NCBI GenBank assembly: GCA_023382535.1 | Contig: JAHDWA010000020.1 | Span: forward strand, 1 to 64,000 | Source: Anaerolineae bacterium | GTDB taxonomy: Bacteria > Chloroflexota > Anaerolineae > 4572-78 > J111 | Reading direction: 5' to 3' | DNA length: 64,000 nucleotides | Shown: one piece after another, positions 49,454-57,969 of the stretch | Layout of the letters: each line of letters starts with the position of its first letter | Position numbering within the stretch: position 1 is the first letter of the stretch | Notes under the pieces: model-generated | The model's database searches: none | Seen by the model: the letters and a program-made list of their open reading frames with translations, nothing else | What the model was told of the DNA's origin: nothing | Translations under genes and position numbers: made by a program

Positions 49454-50539
49454 ATGTCGGGCGGCCGTAGCGGTACGGCAAACCTGCCGCTGCATCGCGG
49501 CCACGCGCCCCCCTGGCTCTTTGAACGCATGGCCAGGTTGTCAGCGGAGATTGCCCGCTGGATCATTGTCGAGCAGGGCACGGGTGAGCTTTTCCGCCGT
49601 CTCTCCGATCCGGTTTGGTTTCAGGCCTTCGGCGCGGTCATCGGGATGGACTGGCATTCCAGCGGCGTCACGACCGTTGTCTGCGGCGCGCTCAAACAGG
49701 GGTTGCGCCAGTACCAGACCGAACTGGGCCTGGTCATTGCCGGGGGTAAGGGCCGCACCTCACGCCAAACCCCGGCCGAGCTGACCGCTGCCGGCAAGTG
49801 GCTCAACCTCGACCCGGCCCCGTTTGTTCAGGCCAGCCGGCTGGTAGCCAAGGTAGATAACAACGCGCTCCAGGATGGTTATCAGATCTATCACCACGTC
49901 TTCATGCTCGACCAGGCCGGCCACTGGGCCGTGATCCAGCAGGGCATGAATGATGCCTCCGGTTACGCCCGGCGTTATCATTGGTTCAGCGATACCCTGC
50001 GCAGCTTTGTGGATGACCCTCACGCGGCCATTGCCGCCGAAGCCGCGGCCGAGGTCTGGAATCTGGTGGCGCACGAAAGCGCCACGGCCCGCGAGGTAAC
50101 GACGGCCCTGGCCCGGGAACAGCCCGAAAAGGTTGTGGCCGAGTTGGCGAAGTTACGGGAATTGACCTTGCCCGCCCATCACGACATCCAGGGACTTGAC
50201 GTGGACCCCCAGCGGCTGCACCGTATCCTCCTGAAAACCTATGACCGCCAGCCGGAAGACTTTGCCACTTTGTTGGGCATGGAAGGCGTCGGCGCGCGGA
50301 CGCTGCGGGCGCTGAGCCTTGTCGGCGAGTTGGTGCACGGAGCGCCGGTCAGCATCAAAGATCCCGCCCGTTTTGCTTTTGCCCATGGTGGCAAGGACCG
50401 CCACCCCTACCCCGTTGATCGTAAAACTTACGATCAGAGTATCCAAACCCTCCACACCGCCATCGAGCGGGCCAAAATTGGCCGGCGCGAGCAAATGGAA
50501 GCGTTAAAACAACTGGCCTTATGGACTGAGGCTGAGTAA
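49454..50539 (+). CDS. DUF763 family protein
   Basis: A 361-aa protein with the DUF763 pattern: GTANLPLHRGHAPPWLFERMARLSAEIARWIIVEQG, RLSDPVWFQAFGAVIGMDWHSSG, LGLVIAGGKGRTSRQTPAEL, DNNALQDGYQIYHHVFM and GYARRYHWFSD. A later helix-hairpin-helix-like segment (LLGMEGVGARTLRALSLVGELVHG) hints at nucleic-acid binding. The biochemical role is unknown. The family is known mainly from archaea and thermophilic bacteria. ATG 49454 is taken, although TTG 49448 and a poor ribosome site leave the start open. Confidence 0.85.
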   Translation: MSGGRSGTANLPLHRGHAPPWLFERMARLSAEIARWIIVEQGTGELFRRLSDPVWFQAFGAVIGMDWHSSGVTTVVCGALKQGLRQYQTELGLVIAGGKGRTSRQTPAELTAAGKWLNLDPAPFVQASRLVAKVDNNALQDGYQIYHHVFMLDQAGHWAVIQQGMNDASGYARRYHWFSDTLRSFVDDPHAAIAAEAAAEVWNLVAHESATAREVTTALAREQPEKVVAELAKLRELTLPAHHDIQGLDVDPQRLHRILLKTYDRQPEDFATLLGMEGVGARTLRALSLVGELVHGAPVSIKDPARFAFAHGGKDRHPYPVDRKTYDQSIQTLHTAIERAKIGRREQMEALKQLALWTEAE

Positions 50540-50895
50540 AGCAGTACCTGCTCCACTTCCTACTATTCTCAGTGAATTTACTCGTTCTATCAGTAATATA
50601 CCCAATTTTCACCAAGGTCTAAAGCTAAGAAGGGCAACGGATTAGCTTTCGGTTTGAGGTGAGTTCTTGATAACAGCCCCACTAATTTGGGTTATACAGA
50701 TTCGACCAGAAATAACCCCTCTTAACAGTTAAAATCACTCATATTAGTGTAGGCAAAACCATAAGGGCTGATTAGAATGGTTAGAAAGGGTTACTGTCTT
50801 TATAGACATACAAAACTCTTTATTGACGACCCTCTTGTTCTTAAAAATAAGTTCAAGAATGAGATGTCACAAGTATAAGGAAAATAAAAGTCTCA
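50540..50895. other. Intergenic region before the CdaR-like regulator
   Basis: 356 bp. It holds the stress-type promoter at 50708-50778 and an additional CACTAATTTGGGTTA at 50685-50699. The leader 50785-50895 is A/T-rich without a clear hairpin. Confidence 0.5.
50708..50778 (+). promoter_or_regulatory. Bipartite stress-type promoter of the CdaR-like regulator
   Basis: A-box AGAAATAACCC (50708-50718), 17 bp, operator CACTCATATTAGTGTAGGCA (50736-50755), whose left half CACT-N6-AGTG is a perfect palindrome, 17 bp, -10 TAGAAT (50773-50778). Confidence 0.86.
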
Positions 50896-52161
50896 ATGTT
50901 TCATGACATTTATTCTGACTTCGCTGCGCCAGTCTATCAGGTAATGCCCCCTCACGAAGGGGTGATAGCGATTCCGGCGCATGTGGAGTCAATGATCAAA
51001 GAGATCGCCCAAAGAGTGAGTGAGTTGCTGTGCGCCCATGTTTTGGTGTTAAATGAGCAAGGCGTTGTGCTGGTGGGCAGCGGCGAGACCGGCCTGGTTG
51101 GGTGTTCTTTTAACTTGCTCATGAACCAGAAGGCGCTGCATGCTTTTCGTATTCCGTTGACTCTTGATGGCTGGACCGGCGAGATTATCATCGGCAAGCC
51201 GTCAAACGGGGAGATCATCTCGCAGCGTTTGGCCCAGGGCCTGGTAGAATTAGTGATCAGCCAGACCACCTTGCACGACCGGCTGCCCAACCAACAGGAG
51301 CTAAAAGATCGCTTCATTCACGATCTGCTCCACGACCTGATCAAAGATGAGGGCGCCATCCTGCGCCAGGCTAAACTCTTGCGTATAAATTTGGCCCCCC
51401 CACGGGCCGTAATCTTGATTGACGCCGCCGATTACATTCTTGGCTCAACCAACGAGGCCGCCTCTCCCGATTCCTGGAATAACCTGATGCAGCGCCGCGC
51501 TCAATACGTGGTCAGCAACGTGGTTAGTTTCTTTCATCTCCCCAGTGATACCATCTGCGCCTACATTGGCGATGGCGAAGTGGCCGTGCTTAAGGCGAGC
51601 GATACCAAAAACCTGGTTAACTGGGTTGATAATCCCGGCGAGTCCGATCAGTTAAGCTCATCCTGGTCTAACCTGACCGCTCTGGAGCGGGCCGGCGATG
51701 CCCTTCTGGCCCGTTTGCGCAGCGACACCGGAGCTTCCATCAACATCGGCATTGGCCGCCACCATCCGGGAATTTGGGGATTGGCCCGCTCCTATCAGGA
51801 TGCCCGGGCGGCCCTCTCGCTGGGCCGCCGCTTTAACGGGCACAACCGCGTCTACTGCCTCAACCGGCTGGGCATGGCCGCCTTTGTCGGTATTCCCGAC
51901 GAGCAGACCAAAGAAGAATTGGCGACTTATCTGCTTAGCCCGCTGGATGATGAAGCGGAATTGCTGGAAACCTTATCGGTTTTCTTTGCCGAGGACTGCT
52001 GCCCTTCCTCGACCGCCAAAGAGCTTTCGGTTCATCGCAATACCCTGAGCTACCGGCTTGATAAAGTTACCTCTCTCACCGGTCTGGACCCGCGCCGCTT
52101 TGACGACGCCGTTCAGATTCGTCTGGCGCTTTTGCTCCGCTCCCCTTGTGAACATCAGTAA
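50896..52161 (+). CDS. CdaR/PucR-type transcriptional regulator
   Basis: A protein of 421 aa. The N-terminal sugar-diacid-recognition-like domain (~20-150; IAQRVSELLCAHVLVLNEQGVVLVGS) is followed by a GGDEF-like middle domain (~190-320). The C-terminal PucR/CdaR helix-turn-helix is ELSVHRNTLSYRLDKVTSLTGLDPRRFDDAVQIRLALLL. Family members activate sugar-diacid or glycerate catabolism. No such genes are adjacent, so the ligand and targets are unknown. It is probably the last gene before the terminator at 52190. Confidence 0.88.
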   Translation: MFHDIYSDFAAPVYQVMPPHEGVIAIPAHVESMIKEIAQRVSELLCAHVLVLNEQGVVLVGSGETGLVGCSFNLLMNQKALHAFRIPLTLDGWTGEIIIGKPSNGEIISQRLAQGLVELVISQTTLHDRLPNQQELKDRFIHDLLHDLIKDEGAILRQAKLLRINLAPPRAVILIDAADYILGSTNEAASPDSWNNLMQRRAQYVVSNVVSFFHLPSDTICAYIGDGEVAVLKASDTKNLVNWVDNPGESDQLSSSWSNLTALERAGDALLARLRSDTGASINIGIGRHHPGIWGLARSYQDARAALSLGRRFNGHNRVYCLNRLGMAAFVGIPDEQTKEELATYLLSPLDDEAELLETLSVFFAEDCCPSSTAKELSVHRNTLSYRLDKVTSLTGLDPRRFDDAVQIRLALLLRSPCEHQ

Positions 52162-52189
52162 ATCCCCTGGTTTTACCAGTTTTCAAGAG

Positions 52190-52214
52190 GGGCAGGTCCG
52201 AGACCTGCCCTTTT
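52190..52214 (+). terminator. Terminator of the CdaR-like gene
   Basis: GGGCAGGTC / GACCTGCCC with loop CGA, followed by TTTT. The stem is identical to that at 24160-24180. Confidence 0.85.
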
Positions 52215-52421
52215 GTGTGTTTGGGCCTGTTTGCTTGTCTCAACCCATGCCTTACCGTTACTGCTCAATCCAAAAGGGATGTCGCATCTGAGTAGCTGCG
52301 AATCGTCCTACTTTGCCCTATTTTTTAGCAGTTGCCCAAGAAGTAGTGCTTCCGAACAAATATTCCTTGTGCAAATGCCCAATGCTTTCCCTAAGTAAAA
52401 GGTCTAAAATTTAAAGAAAGT

Positions 52422-53582
52422 ATGAAGAGGATGATGGTACATAGATCCAATTTAAATCAACTTCGGTTCGGCCAGCCTTACCCCCGGCGAGTCGCCCTCT
52501 TTCGGGCGCTGCCGGGCCTGGGCGATATGTTGTGCGCGGTCCCGGCGCTGCGAGCGCTGCGGGCGGCCCTGCCGGAGGCGCAGGTTACTTTAATCGGTCT
52601 GCCCTGGGCCAGGGTATTTGTCCAGCGATTCAATAGTTACCTGGACGATTTTGTGGAATTTCCCGGTTATCCCGGCCTGCCGGATCGTATCCCTCAGCTC
52701 CACCAGTTTCCAGCCTTTCTGGCCGATGTTCAGGCCCGTGAGTTTGATTGGACTGTGCAACTGCACGGAAACGGCAGCATCGTTAATCCGCTGATGGTGT
52801 TGTTAGCGGCTCGCCGCACTGCCGGCTTTTACCTGCCTGGCCAATACAGTCCGGATGAGAACACCTTTTTGCCCTATCCGGAGCACGAGCCGGAAGTGTG
52901 GCGTCACCTGCGTTTAATGGAATTCCTGGGTATCCCCCCTCAGGGTGACAACCTGGAGTTTCCCCTCGGTCCCGCTGACTGGCAAGAGCTGTCTGCCCTG
53001 GAAGAAGTTCGGGGACTGCGGCCCGGTGAGTATGTTTGTATCCACCCTGGGGCCAGTGTTCCTGAACGCTGCTGGCCGCCGGAGCGATTTGCCGTCGTCG
53101 CCGATACCCTGGCCGCTGGCGGTCTGCAAGTGGTTCTGACCGGTACAGCCAGAGAAACGGTTCTTACCCGAACGGTAGCCCGGGCAATGAAGCGCCGCCC
53201 TATTGACCTCGCCGGCCGCACCCGGTTAGGGCCGTTGGGAGCGCTGCTCAGCCGGGCGGGCCTGGTTATCTGCAATGATACCGGTGTTTCCCACCTGGCC
53301 GCCGCCCTCCAGGTGCCGAGCGTGGTTATCTTCAGCCAGTCGGACCCGGACCGCTGGGCGCCTCTTGACCGCGAACGCCACCGCATTCTCTACCGGCTGC
53401 CCCAGGCGCATCCCGGTTCCCCTTGTATCGAAATCAAAGAAACCAGCGGGTTGAGTCGGGGCAATGGCCAGGGAACCCTTATCGTGGGCCAGCAAAAGCT
53501 GCCGTTGGACGGCGTCACCCCGGAAATGGTCCTGGCCGAGGCAGAAACTCTCTTGAAGCAAGAAATAGGAGCAAGCGCATGA
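52422..53582 (+). CDS. Glycosyltransferase family 9 (heptosyltransferase-like)
   Basis: A GT-B protein of ~386 aa with RVALFRALPGLGDMLCAVPALRALRAALPEAQVTLIGLPWA, VCIHPGASVPERCWPPERFAVVADTL, VVLTGTARE and LVICNDTGVSHLAAALQVPSVVIFSQSDPDRWAP, all typical of GT9. It would transfer ADP-heptose or a related sugar to a surface glycan in the cytoplasm. The start is uncertain among ATG 52422, 52431 and 52434. It is the first gene of a plus-strand operon and overlaps the next gene by ATGA. Confidence 0.88.
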   Translation: MKRMMVHRSNLNQLRFGQPYPRRVALFRALPGLGDMLCAVPALRALRAALPEAQVTLIGLPWARVFVQRFNSYLDDFVEFPGYPGLPDRIPQLHQFPAFLADVQAREFDWTVQLHGNGSIVNPLMVLLAARRTAGFYLPGQYSPDENTFLPYPEHEPEVWRHLRLMEFLGIPPQGDNLEFPLGPADWQELSALEEVRGLRPGEYVCIHPGASVPERCWPPERFAVVADTLAAGGLQVVLTGTARETVLTRTVARAMKRRPIDLAGRTRLGPLGALLSRAGLVICNDTGVSHLAAALQVPSVVIFSQSDPDRWAPLDRERHRILYRLPQAHPGSPCIEIKETSGLSRGNGQGTLIVGQQKLPLDGVTPEMVLAEAETLLKQEIGASA

Positions 53583-54565
53583 CATCCCTGCGGATCTTTA
53601 CCTGGCACATTCACGGCAGCTATATGTACTACCTGGCCTGCCGCAGCCCGCATCACTTTTATCTGCCGGTCAGACCGGATCGGACCGGCGGCTATGGCGG
53701 CCGTCCCGGCAATGCCGAGTGGCCGGATAATGTTTATGAACTGCCGGTCGAGGAAGTGCACCGCGCTCAGTTTGACTGTATTTTGTTCCAGTCGCGCCAG
53801 CATTACGAGGTAGATCAATATCAGATTTTTTCCGCCTCGCAGCGCCAGCTCCCGCGCATTTACCTGGAGCACGACCCGCCTCGCGAACACCCCACCGATA
53901 CCCGTCACTGGGTAGACGACCCGGACATGCTGCTGGTCCATGTGACCCACTTTAACAACCTCATGTGGGACAGCGGGCGCACGCCGACGCGGGTCATTGA
54001 CCACGGCGTTGTGGTCCCGGAAGGGATTCACTACACTGGAGAGCTGGAACGCGGCCTGGTCGTTATCAATAATCTGCGTTCGCGCGGCCGCCGTCTCGGC
54101 GCAGATATCTTTGCCAGGGTGCGGGAGCAGGTTCCCCTGGACCTGACCGGCATGGGCGCCACCGAGCTGGGCGGCCTGGGCGAGATACCGCACCGGCGGC
54201 TGCCGGCCTTTGAGGCGCGCTACCGCTTTTTCTTTAATCCCATTCGCTATACCAGCCTCGGCCTGGCCGTTATCGAAGCGATGATGATTGGCCTGCCCAT
54301 CATCGGCCTGGCCACTACCGAAATGGCCCCCACCATCGAAAATGGCGTTTCCGGCTACGTTGATACGAATGTAGACCGGCTGATCGAGGTTATGCAGGAG
54401 TTACTGGCCAATCCGGCCGAAGCACGCCGGCTGGGCCAGGGGGCGCAGCGCTACGCCCGCGAACGTTTCAACATCGAGCGCTTCAGCCGTGATTGGGATG
54501 AGGTTTTTAGGTTGGTTACTGGAAAACAGGCGGCCCTGCTGCCGGCACAAGGAGTAAGAGTATGA
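53579..54565 (+). CDS. Glycosyltransferase, GT4-like
   Basis: About 328 aa. It starts at the ATGA overlap (MTSLRIFTWHIHGSYMYYLACRSPHHFYLP). The C-terminal half carries the GT4-type donor region (FFNPIRYTSLGLAVIEAMMIGLPIIGLATTEMAPTIENGVSGYV). The N-terminal half is less typical. The donor and acceptor are unknown. It overlaps the next gene by ATGA as well, so translation is coupled through the cluster. Confidence 0.83.
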   Translation: MTSLRIFTWHIHGSYMYYLACRSPHHFYLPVRPDRTGGYGGRPGNAEWPDNVYELPVEEVHRAQFDCILFQSRQHYEVDQYQIFSASQRQLPRIYLEHDPPREHPTDTRHWVDDPDMLLVHVTHFNNLMWDSGRTPTRVIDHGVVVPEGIHYTGELERGLVVINNLRSRGRRLGADIFARVREQVPLDLTGMGATELGGLGEIPHRRLPAFEARYRFFFNPIRYTSLGLAVIEAMMIGLPIIGLATTEMAPTIENGVSGYVDTNVDRLIEVMQELLANPAEARRLGQGAQRYARERFNIERFSRDWDEVFRLVTGKQAALLPAQGVRV

Positions 54566-56538
54566 ATAGAAAAATTGCTTTAATCAGCGAGCATGCGTCG
54601 CCCCTGGCGGTGCTGGGAGGGGTGGATAGCGGCGGTCAAAATGTCTACGTGGGGCAACTGGCCAAGCATTTAGCCGCCAGCGGCTATCAGGTGGACGTTT
54701 TCACCCGCCGGGACAGCGCCCAGCTCCCGGAAGTCATGGACTGGTTGTCTAACGTGCGGGTTATTCATGTGCCGGCCGGACCAGCCGAATTTGTGCCCAA
54801 AGAGGCGCTCCTGCCTTACATGCGCGAGTTCACCGACTACATGATCCACTGCTGCCAGCATTACCCGTACGATCTCCTGCACGCTAACTTCTGGATGTCA
54901 GGCCTGGTTGCGGCGGATGTCAAGCGGGCGCTCAAACTGCCGTTTGTCATTACCTTCCATGCCCTGGGGCGGGTTCGCCGGCTTCACCAGGGGGAGGCCG
55001 ATAAGTTCCCCGACAGCCGGTTCGACATCGAAGGCCGGATTGTGGCCGAGGCGGACCGGATTATCGCCGAGTGTCCCCAGGACGAGGCCGACCTGATCCA
55101 GCTCTACCAGGCCGACCCGGCCAAGATCAGAATTGTTCCCTGCGGTTTTGACCCGGCCGAATTTGAACCGATCAACAAAACCATGGCCCGGCTGGTGCTG
55201 GGCCTGCCCACCGAGGAGCGAATTATTCTCCAACTGGGCCGGATGGTCCCCCGCAAGGGCGTTGATAATGTCATCCGGGGCTTTGCCCGGCTTCAGCGGG
55301 ACTACCACCTGCCGGCCCGGCTGCTGGTTGTCGGCGGGGAGGCCGACGAGCCTGACCCGCAGCTTACCCCCGAAATTGGCCGCCTCCAGACCATTGCCGT
55401 TGAAGAAGGGGTGGCCGAGCATGTTACCTTTGTGGGGCGGCGCAGCCGGGACATCCTCAATTACTACTACAGCGCCGCCGATGTTTTTGTCAGCACCCCC
55501 TGGTACGAACCGTTTGGGATTACGCCGGTTGAAGCCATGGCCTGCGGCACGCCGGTCATTGGGGCCAATGTCGGCGGCATCAAATACAGCGTGAGCGATG
55601 GCGAAACCGGCTATCTCATTCCTCCCAACGACCCGGCCGCTCTGGCCGAACGCCTGGCCCACCTTTACCGGCAGCCCGACCTGCTGGACCGGCTCGGCCA
55701 GCAGGCCATCGAGCGGGCGAACGAATTTTTTACCTGGCAAAAGGTGGCTGAAACAATGGCCGCTGCCTATGAAGAGATTTTTGCGACCCAGCCGCTGCCC
55801 CAATCCGATGAGGTGGATGAGTTAGCGATTATTGATCGCGGCTTTGAAACCGCCCTGGAAACGTTTCGCCAGTCGCGCCGGCTCTTGCGTCTGGCTATCG
55901 CCGAGGCGGCGCAGGCGATGGGCGCTTGTTTTGCCCGGGGTGGCAAGGTGCTCATTTGCGGCAACGGCGGCAGCGCCGCCGAGGCCCAGCATCTGGCCGG
56001 GGAGTTGGTCGGCCGTTTTAAGCAGCCCAATCGAGCTGCCTTACCGGCCCTGGCCCTGACCGCCGACAGTTCGGTCGTGACGGCCTGGTCCAATGACATT
56101 GGCTTTGATGATGTCTTTGCCCGCCAGGTGGAAGCCCTGGGCCAGCCCGGCGATGTGTTGGTCGTTTTGAGCACCAGCGGCCAGTCGCGCAATTTGATCA
56201 AAGCGGTTGAGACAGCTCACCGCCGCCGCATGACCTGTATTGCCTTGCTGGGCGGCGATGGCGGGGAAGCATGGCCGCTGTCGGATATTGCCGTCGTTAT
56301 TCCCTCCTCCGATGCCCAGCGCATCCAGGAAACCCATCTCTTTGTGCTCCATCTGCTGTGCGAATTGGTCGAGGTGGGTCTGGCGGCGGGCCGCTGGTCC
56401 CAAACCCTGTTGGTTGAAACAGCCGTGCCCGGGTGGCCGGTGCCGGTTAGTGGACAGGCTGAGAACCTGGTGGCCGGCTCTGGAAATGGCAAGAATAAAG
56501 AGGAGAAGCGCAATGGTTACAGACAGACTCAAAGGTAA
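54562..56538 (+). CDS. GT4 glycosyltransferase fused to GmhA-type phosphoheptose isomerase
   Basis: A protein of 658 aa. Residues 1-420 form a GT4 of the sucrose-phosphate-synthase/mannosyltransferase type (GGVDSGGQNVYVGQLAKHLA, LHANFWMSG, LQLGRMVPRKGVDNVIRGF, PFGITPVEAMACGTPVIGANVGG). Residues ~430-610 form a SIS domain like GmhA (VLICGNGGSAAEAQHLAGELVGRFK, VVLSTSGQSRNLIKA, QETHLFVLHLLCELVE). GmhA turns sedoheptulose-7-phosphate into D-glycero-D-manno-heptose-7-phosphate, the first step of ADP-heptose synthesis. The fusion links heptose supply and transfer. The last ~30 residues overlap the next gene. Confidence 0.9.
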   Translation: MNRKIALISEHASPLAVLGGVDSGGQNVYVGQLAKHLAASGYQVDVFTRRDSAQLPEVMDWLSNVRVIHVPAGPAEFVPKEALLPYMREFTDYMIHCCQHYPYDLLHANFWMSGLVAADVKRALKLPFVITFHALGRVRRLHQGEADKFPDSRFDIEGRIVAEADRIIAECPQDEADLIQLYQADPAKIRIVPCGFDPAEFEPINKTMARLVLGLPTEERIILQLGRMVPRKGVDNVIRGFARLQRDYHLPARLLVVGGEADEPDPQLTPEIGRLQTIAVEEGVAEHVTFVGRRSRDILNYYYSAADVFVSTPWYEPFGITPVEAMACGTPVIGANVGGIKYSVSDGETGYLIPPNDPAALAERLAHLYRQPDLLDRLGQQAIERANEFFTWQKVAETMAAAYEEIFATQPLPQSDEVDELAIIDRGFETALETFRQSRRLLRLAIAEAAQAMGACFARGGKVLICGNGGSAAEAQHLAGELVGRFKQPNRAALPALALTADSSVVTAWSNDIGFDDVFARQVEALGQPGDVLVVLSTSGQSRNLIKAVETAHRRRMTCIALLGGDGGEAWPLSDIAVVIPSSDAQRIQETHLFVLHLLCELVEVGLAAGRWSQTLLVETAVPGWPVPVSGQAENLVAGSGNGKNKEEKRNGYRQTQR

Positions 56539-57244
56539 GGTCGCCCTGATTACCGGCGGCGGGAGCGGGCTTGGCGCAGCTACCTGCCGCGTGCTGGCCG
56601 AAGCCGGGGCAGTTGTTATCCCGGCCGACGTCCAGGAGAGTCCGGCGGAAGAGGTGGCGGCCAGCATTCGGGCCGCCGGCCAGGAAGCGATGGCGCTCCG
56701 GCTCGACGTGAGCGACGAGGGACAGAGCGAGCAGGCAGTTCGCCGGGTTGTGGCCGATTACGGCGGCGTTGATATTCTCGTCAACAATGCCGGCACGGAT
56801 GTCACTTTACCGCTTGAAGAACTGAGTTTCAAGGATTGGGATCGCGTCCTGACCGTCAATTTGCGCGGGCCTTTTGTTATGTCCAAGCATGTCTTTCCGG
56901 TCATGAAGCAGCAGGGGCGCGGCCATATCATCAACATCGTTTCGACGGCCGCCAAGCGGGCCTGGGCCAATGCCTCAGCCTATCACGCCAGCAAGTGGGG
57001 TCTGCTGGGCTTGAGTTACGCCTTGCACGTCGAGGGCCGCCCGCATAACGTCAAAGTGACGGCGGTCATTGCCGGCGGGATGCGCACGCCTTTTATCCTG
57101 GATCGCTTCCCGGATGTTGACCCTGGCGTTTTGCAAGACCCCGGCAATGTGGCCGAAACGATCTGTTTTGCCCTGACTTTACCGGAGGAAAGTGTGATTG
57201 CCGAGATGATGGTTTTGCCCATGCGCGAAACCTCTTGGCCGTAG
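56513..57244 (+). CDS. Short-chain dehydrogenase/reductase
   Basis: A 243-aa classical SDR with cofactor motif TGGGSGLG, NNAG, active-site Ser (IVSTAA) and YHASK. It ends VLPMRETSWP. It probably reduces or epimerises a sugar or nucleotide-sugar in the glycan route, but the substrate is unknown. ATG 56513 with GGAGAAG upstream lies inside the 3' end of the fusion gene (26-bp overlap). A region of ~107 bp with an imperfect GGAAGG/CCTTCC hairpin separates it from gmhB. Confidence 0.88.
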   Translation: MVTDRLKGKVALITGGGSGLGAATCRVLAEAGAVVIPADVQESPAEEVAASIRAAGQEAMALRLDVSDEGQSEQAVRRVVADYGGVDILVNNAGTDVTLPLEELSFKDWDRVLTVNLRGPFVMSKHVFPVMKQQGRGHIINIVSTAAKRAWANASAYHASKWGLLGLSYALHVEGRPHNVKVTAVIAGGMRTPFILDRFPDVDPGVLQDPGNVAETICFALTLPEESVIAEMMVLPMRETSWP

Positions 57245-57246
57245 GT

Positions 57247-57290
57247 TTGGAAGGTTCTATACCCAGCCTTCCATTCTTCCAACCTTCCAG
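57247..57290 (+). repeat. Imperfect inverted repeat within the glycan operon
   Basis: GGAAGGTT near 57249 can pair with AACCTTCC near 57283, with further CCTTCC copies between. It may be a weak mRNA processing or attenuation structure. Confidence 0.35.
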
Positions 57291-57351
57291 CCTTACTGCT
57301 GATTTTGAAGATCAAGACTCATAAGGTTTGTGAGAGTAAAGACTGAAGATA

Positions 57352-57969
57352 ATGTATCAATCGGCTGTTTTTCTAGATAAAGACGGCACGCTGATCGAAG
57401 ACGTGCCTTATAACGTCAATCCAGATCTGATCCGGCTGACTCCGGGCGTCGCCGAGGCTCTGCCGGTTTTGCACGCGGCCGGCTACCGGCTGATCGTGAT
57501 TTCTAACCAGTCTGGAGTGGCCCGGGGTTACTTCCCAGAGGCAGCGCTGCCGGCCGTGGAGGCGCGGCTGCGCGACCTGTTGGCGCAAATCAATGCGCCG
57601 CTCAGCGGTTTTTATTACTGCCCGCATCACCCCGGTGGTTCAGTTCCCGCTTACGCCGTTGCCTGTTCCTGTCGCAAACCCGCGCCGGGACTGCTCCAGC
57701 GTGCTGCGGCCGAGCATCACCTCAACCTGGAACAATCCTGGTTTGTGGGCGACATTTTGGATGATGTCGAAGCGGGCCGCCGCGCCGGTTGTAAAACGAT
57801 CCTGCTGGCCAACGGCAACGAAACGGAATGGCAGCTTTCACCCCAACGCCAACCTCACTTTGTCGTCACCCATTTTAGCCAAATTGCCCGTATCATTCCA
57901 AAGCCAGAGCGCAGTCAACCGGTGGTTTCGGCTGATTTTACGCTATCAAGTATTGGAGGAGTACCATGA
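57352..57969 (+). CDS. gmhB: D-glycero-beta-D-manno-heptose-1,7-bisphosphate 7-phosphatase (GmhB)
   Basis: A 205-aa HAD phosphatase with FLDKDGTLIEDVPYN, VISNQSGVARGYF, the zinc loop CPHHPGG...CSCRKP and FVGDILDDVEAG. The zinc loop and length identify the GmhB/HisB-type. It removes the 7-phosphate in ADP-heptose synthesis. It overlaps hldE by ATGA. Confidence 0.92.
   Translation: MYQSAVFLDKDGTLIEDVPYNVNPDLIRLTPGVAEALPVLHAAGYRLIVISNQSGVARGYFPEAALPAVEARLRDLLAQINAPLSGFYYCPHHPGGSVPAYAVACSCRKPAPGLLQRAAAEHHLNLEQSWFVGDILDDVEAGRRAGCKTILLANGNETEWQLSPQRQPHFVVTHFSQIARIIPKPERSQPVVSADFTLSSIGGVP

Noticed and set aside
52300..52421. TTGCCCAAGAAGTAGTGC upstream of the glycan operon
   Set aside because: It resembles the operator loosely, but no -10 follows at 17 bp and there is no proper A-box.
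53423..53578. N-terminal extension of the second glycosyltransferase
   Set aside because: It lies wholly inside the GT9 gene in another frame. The ATGA overlap at 53579 fits the coupling pattern seen in the rest of the operon.
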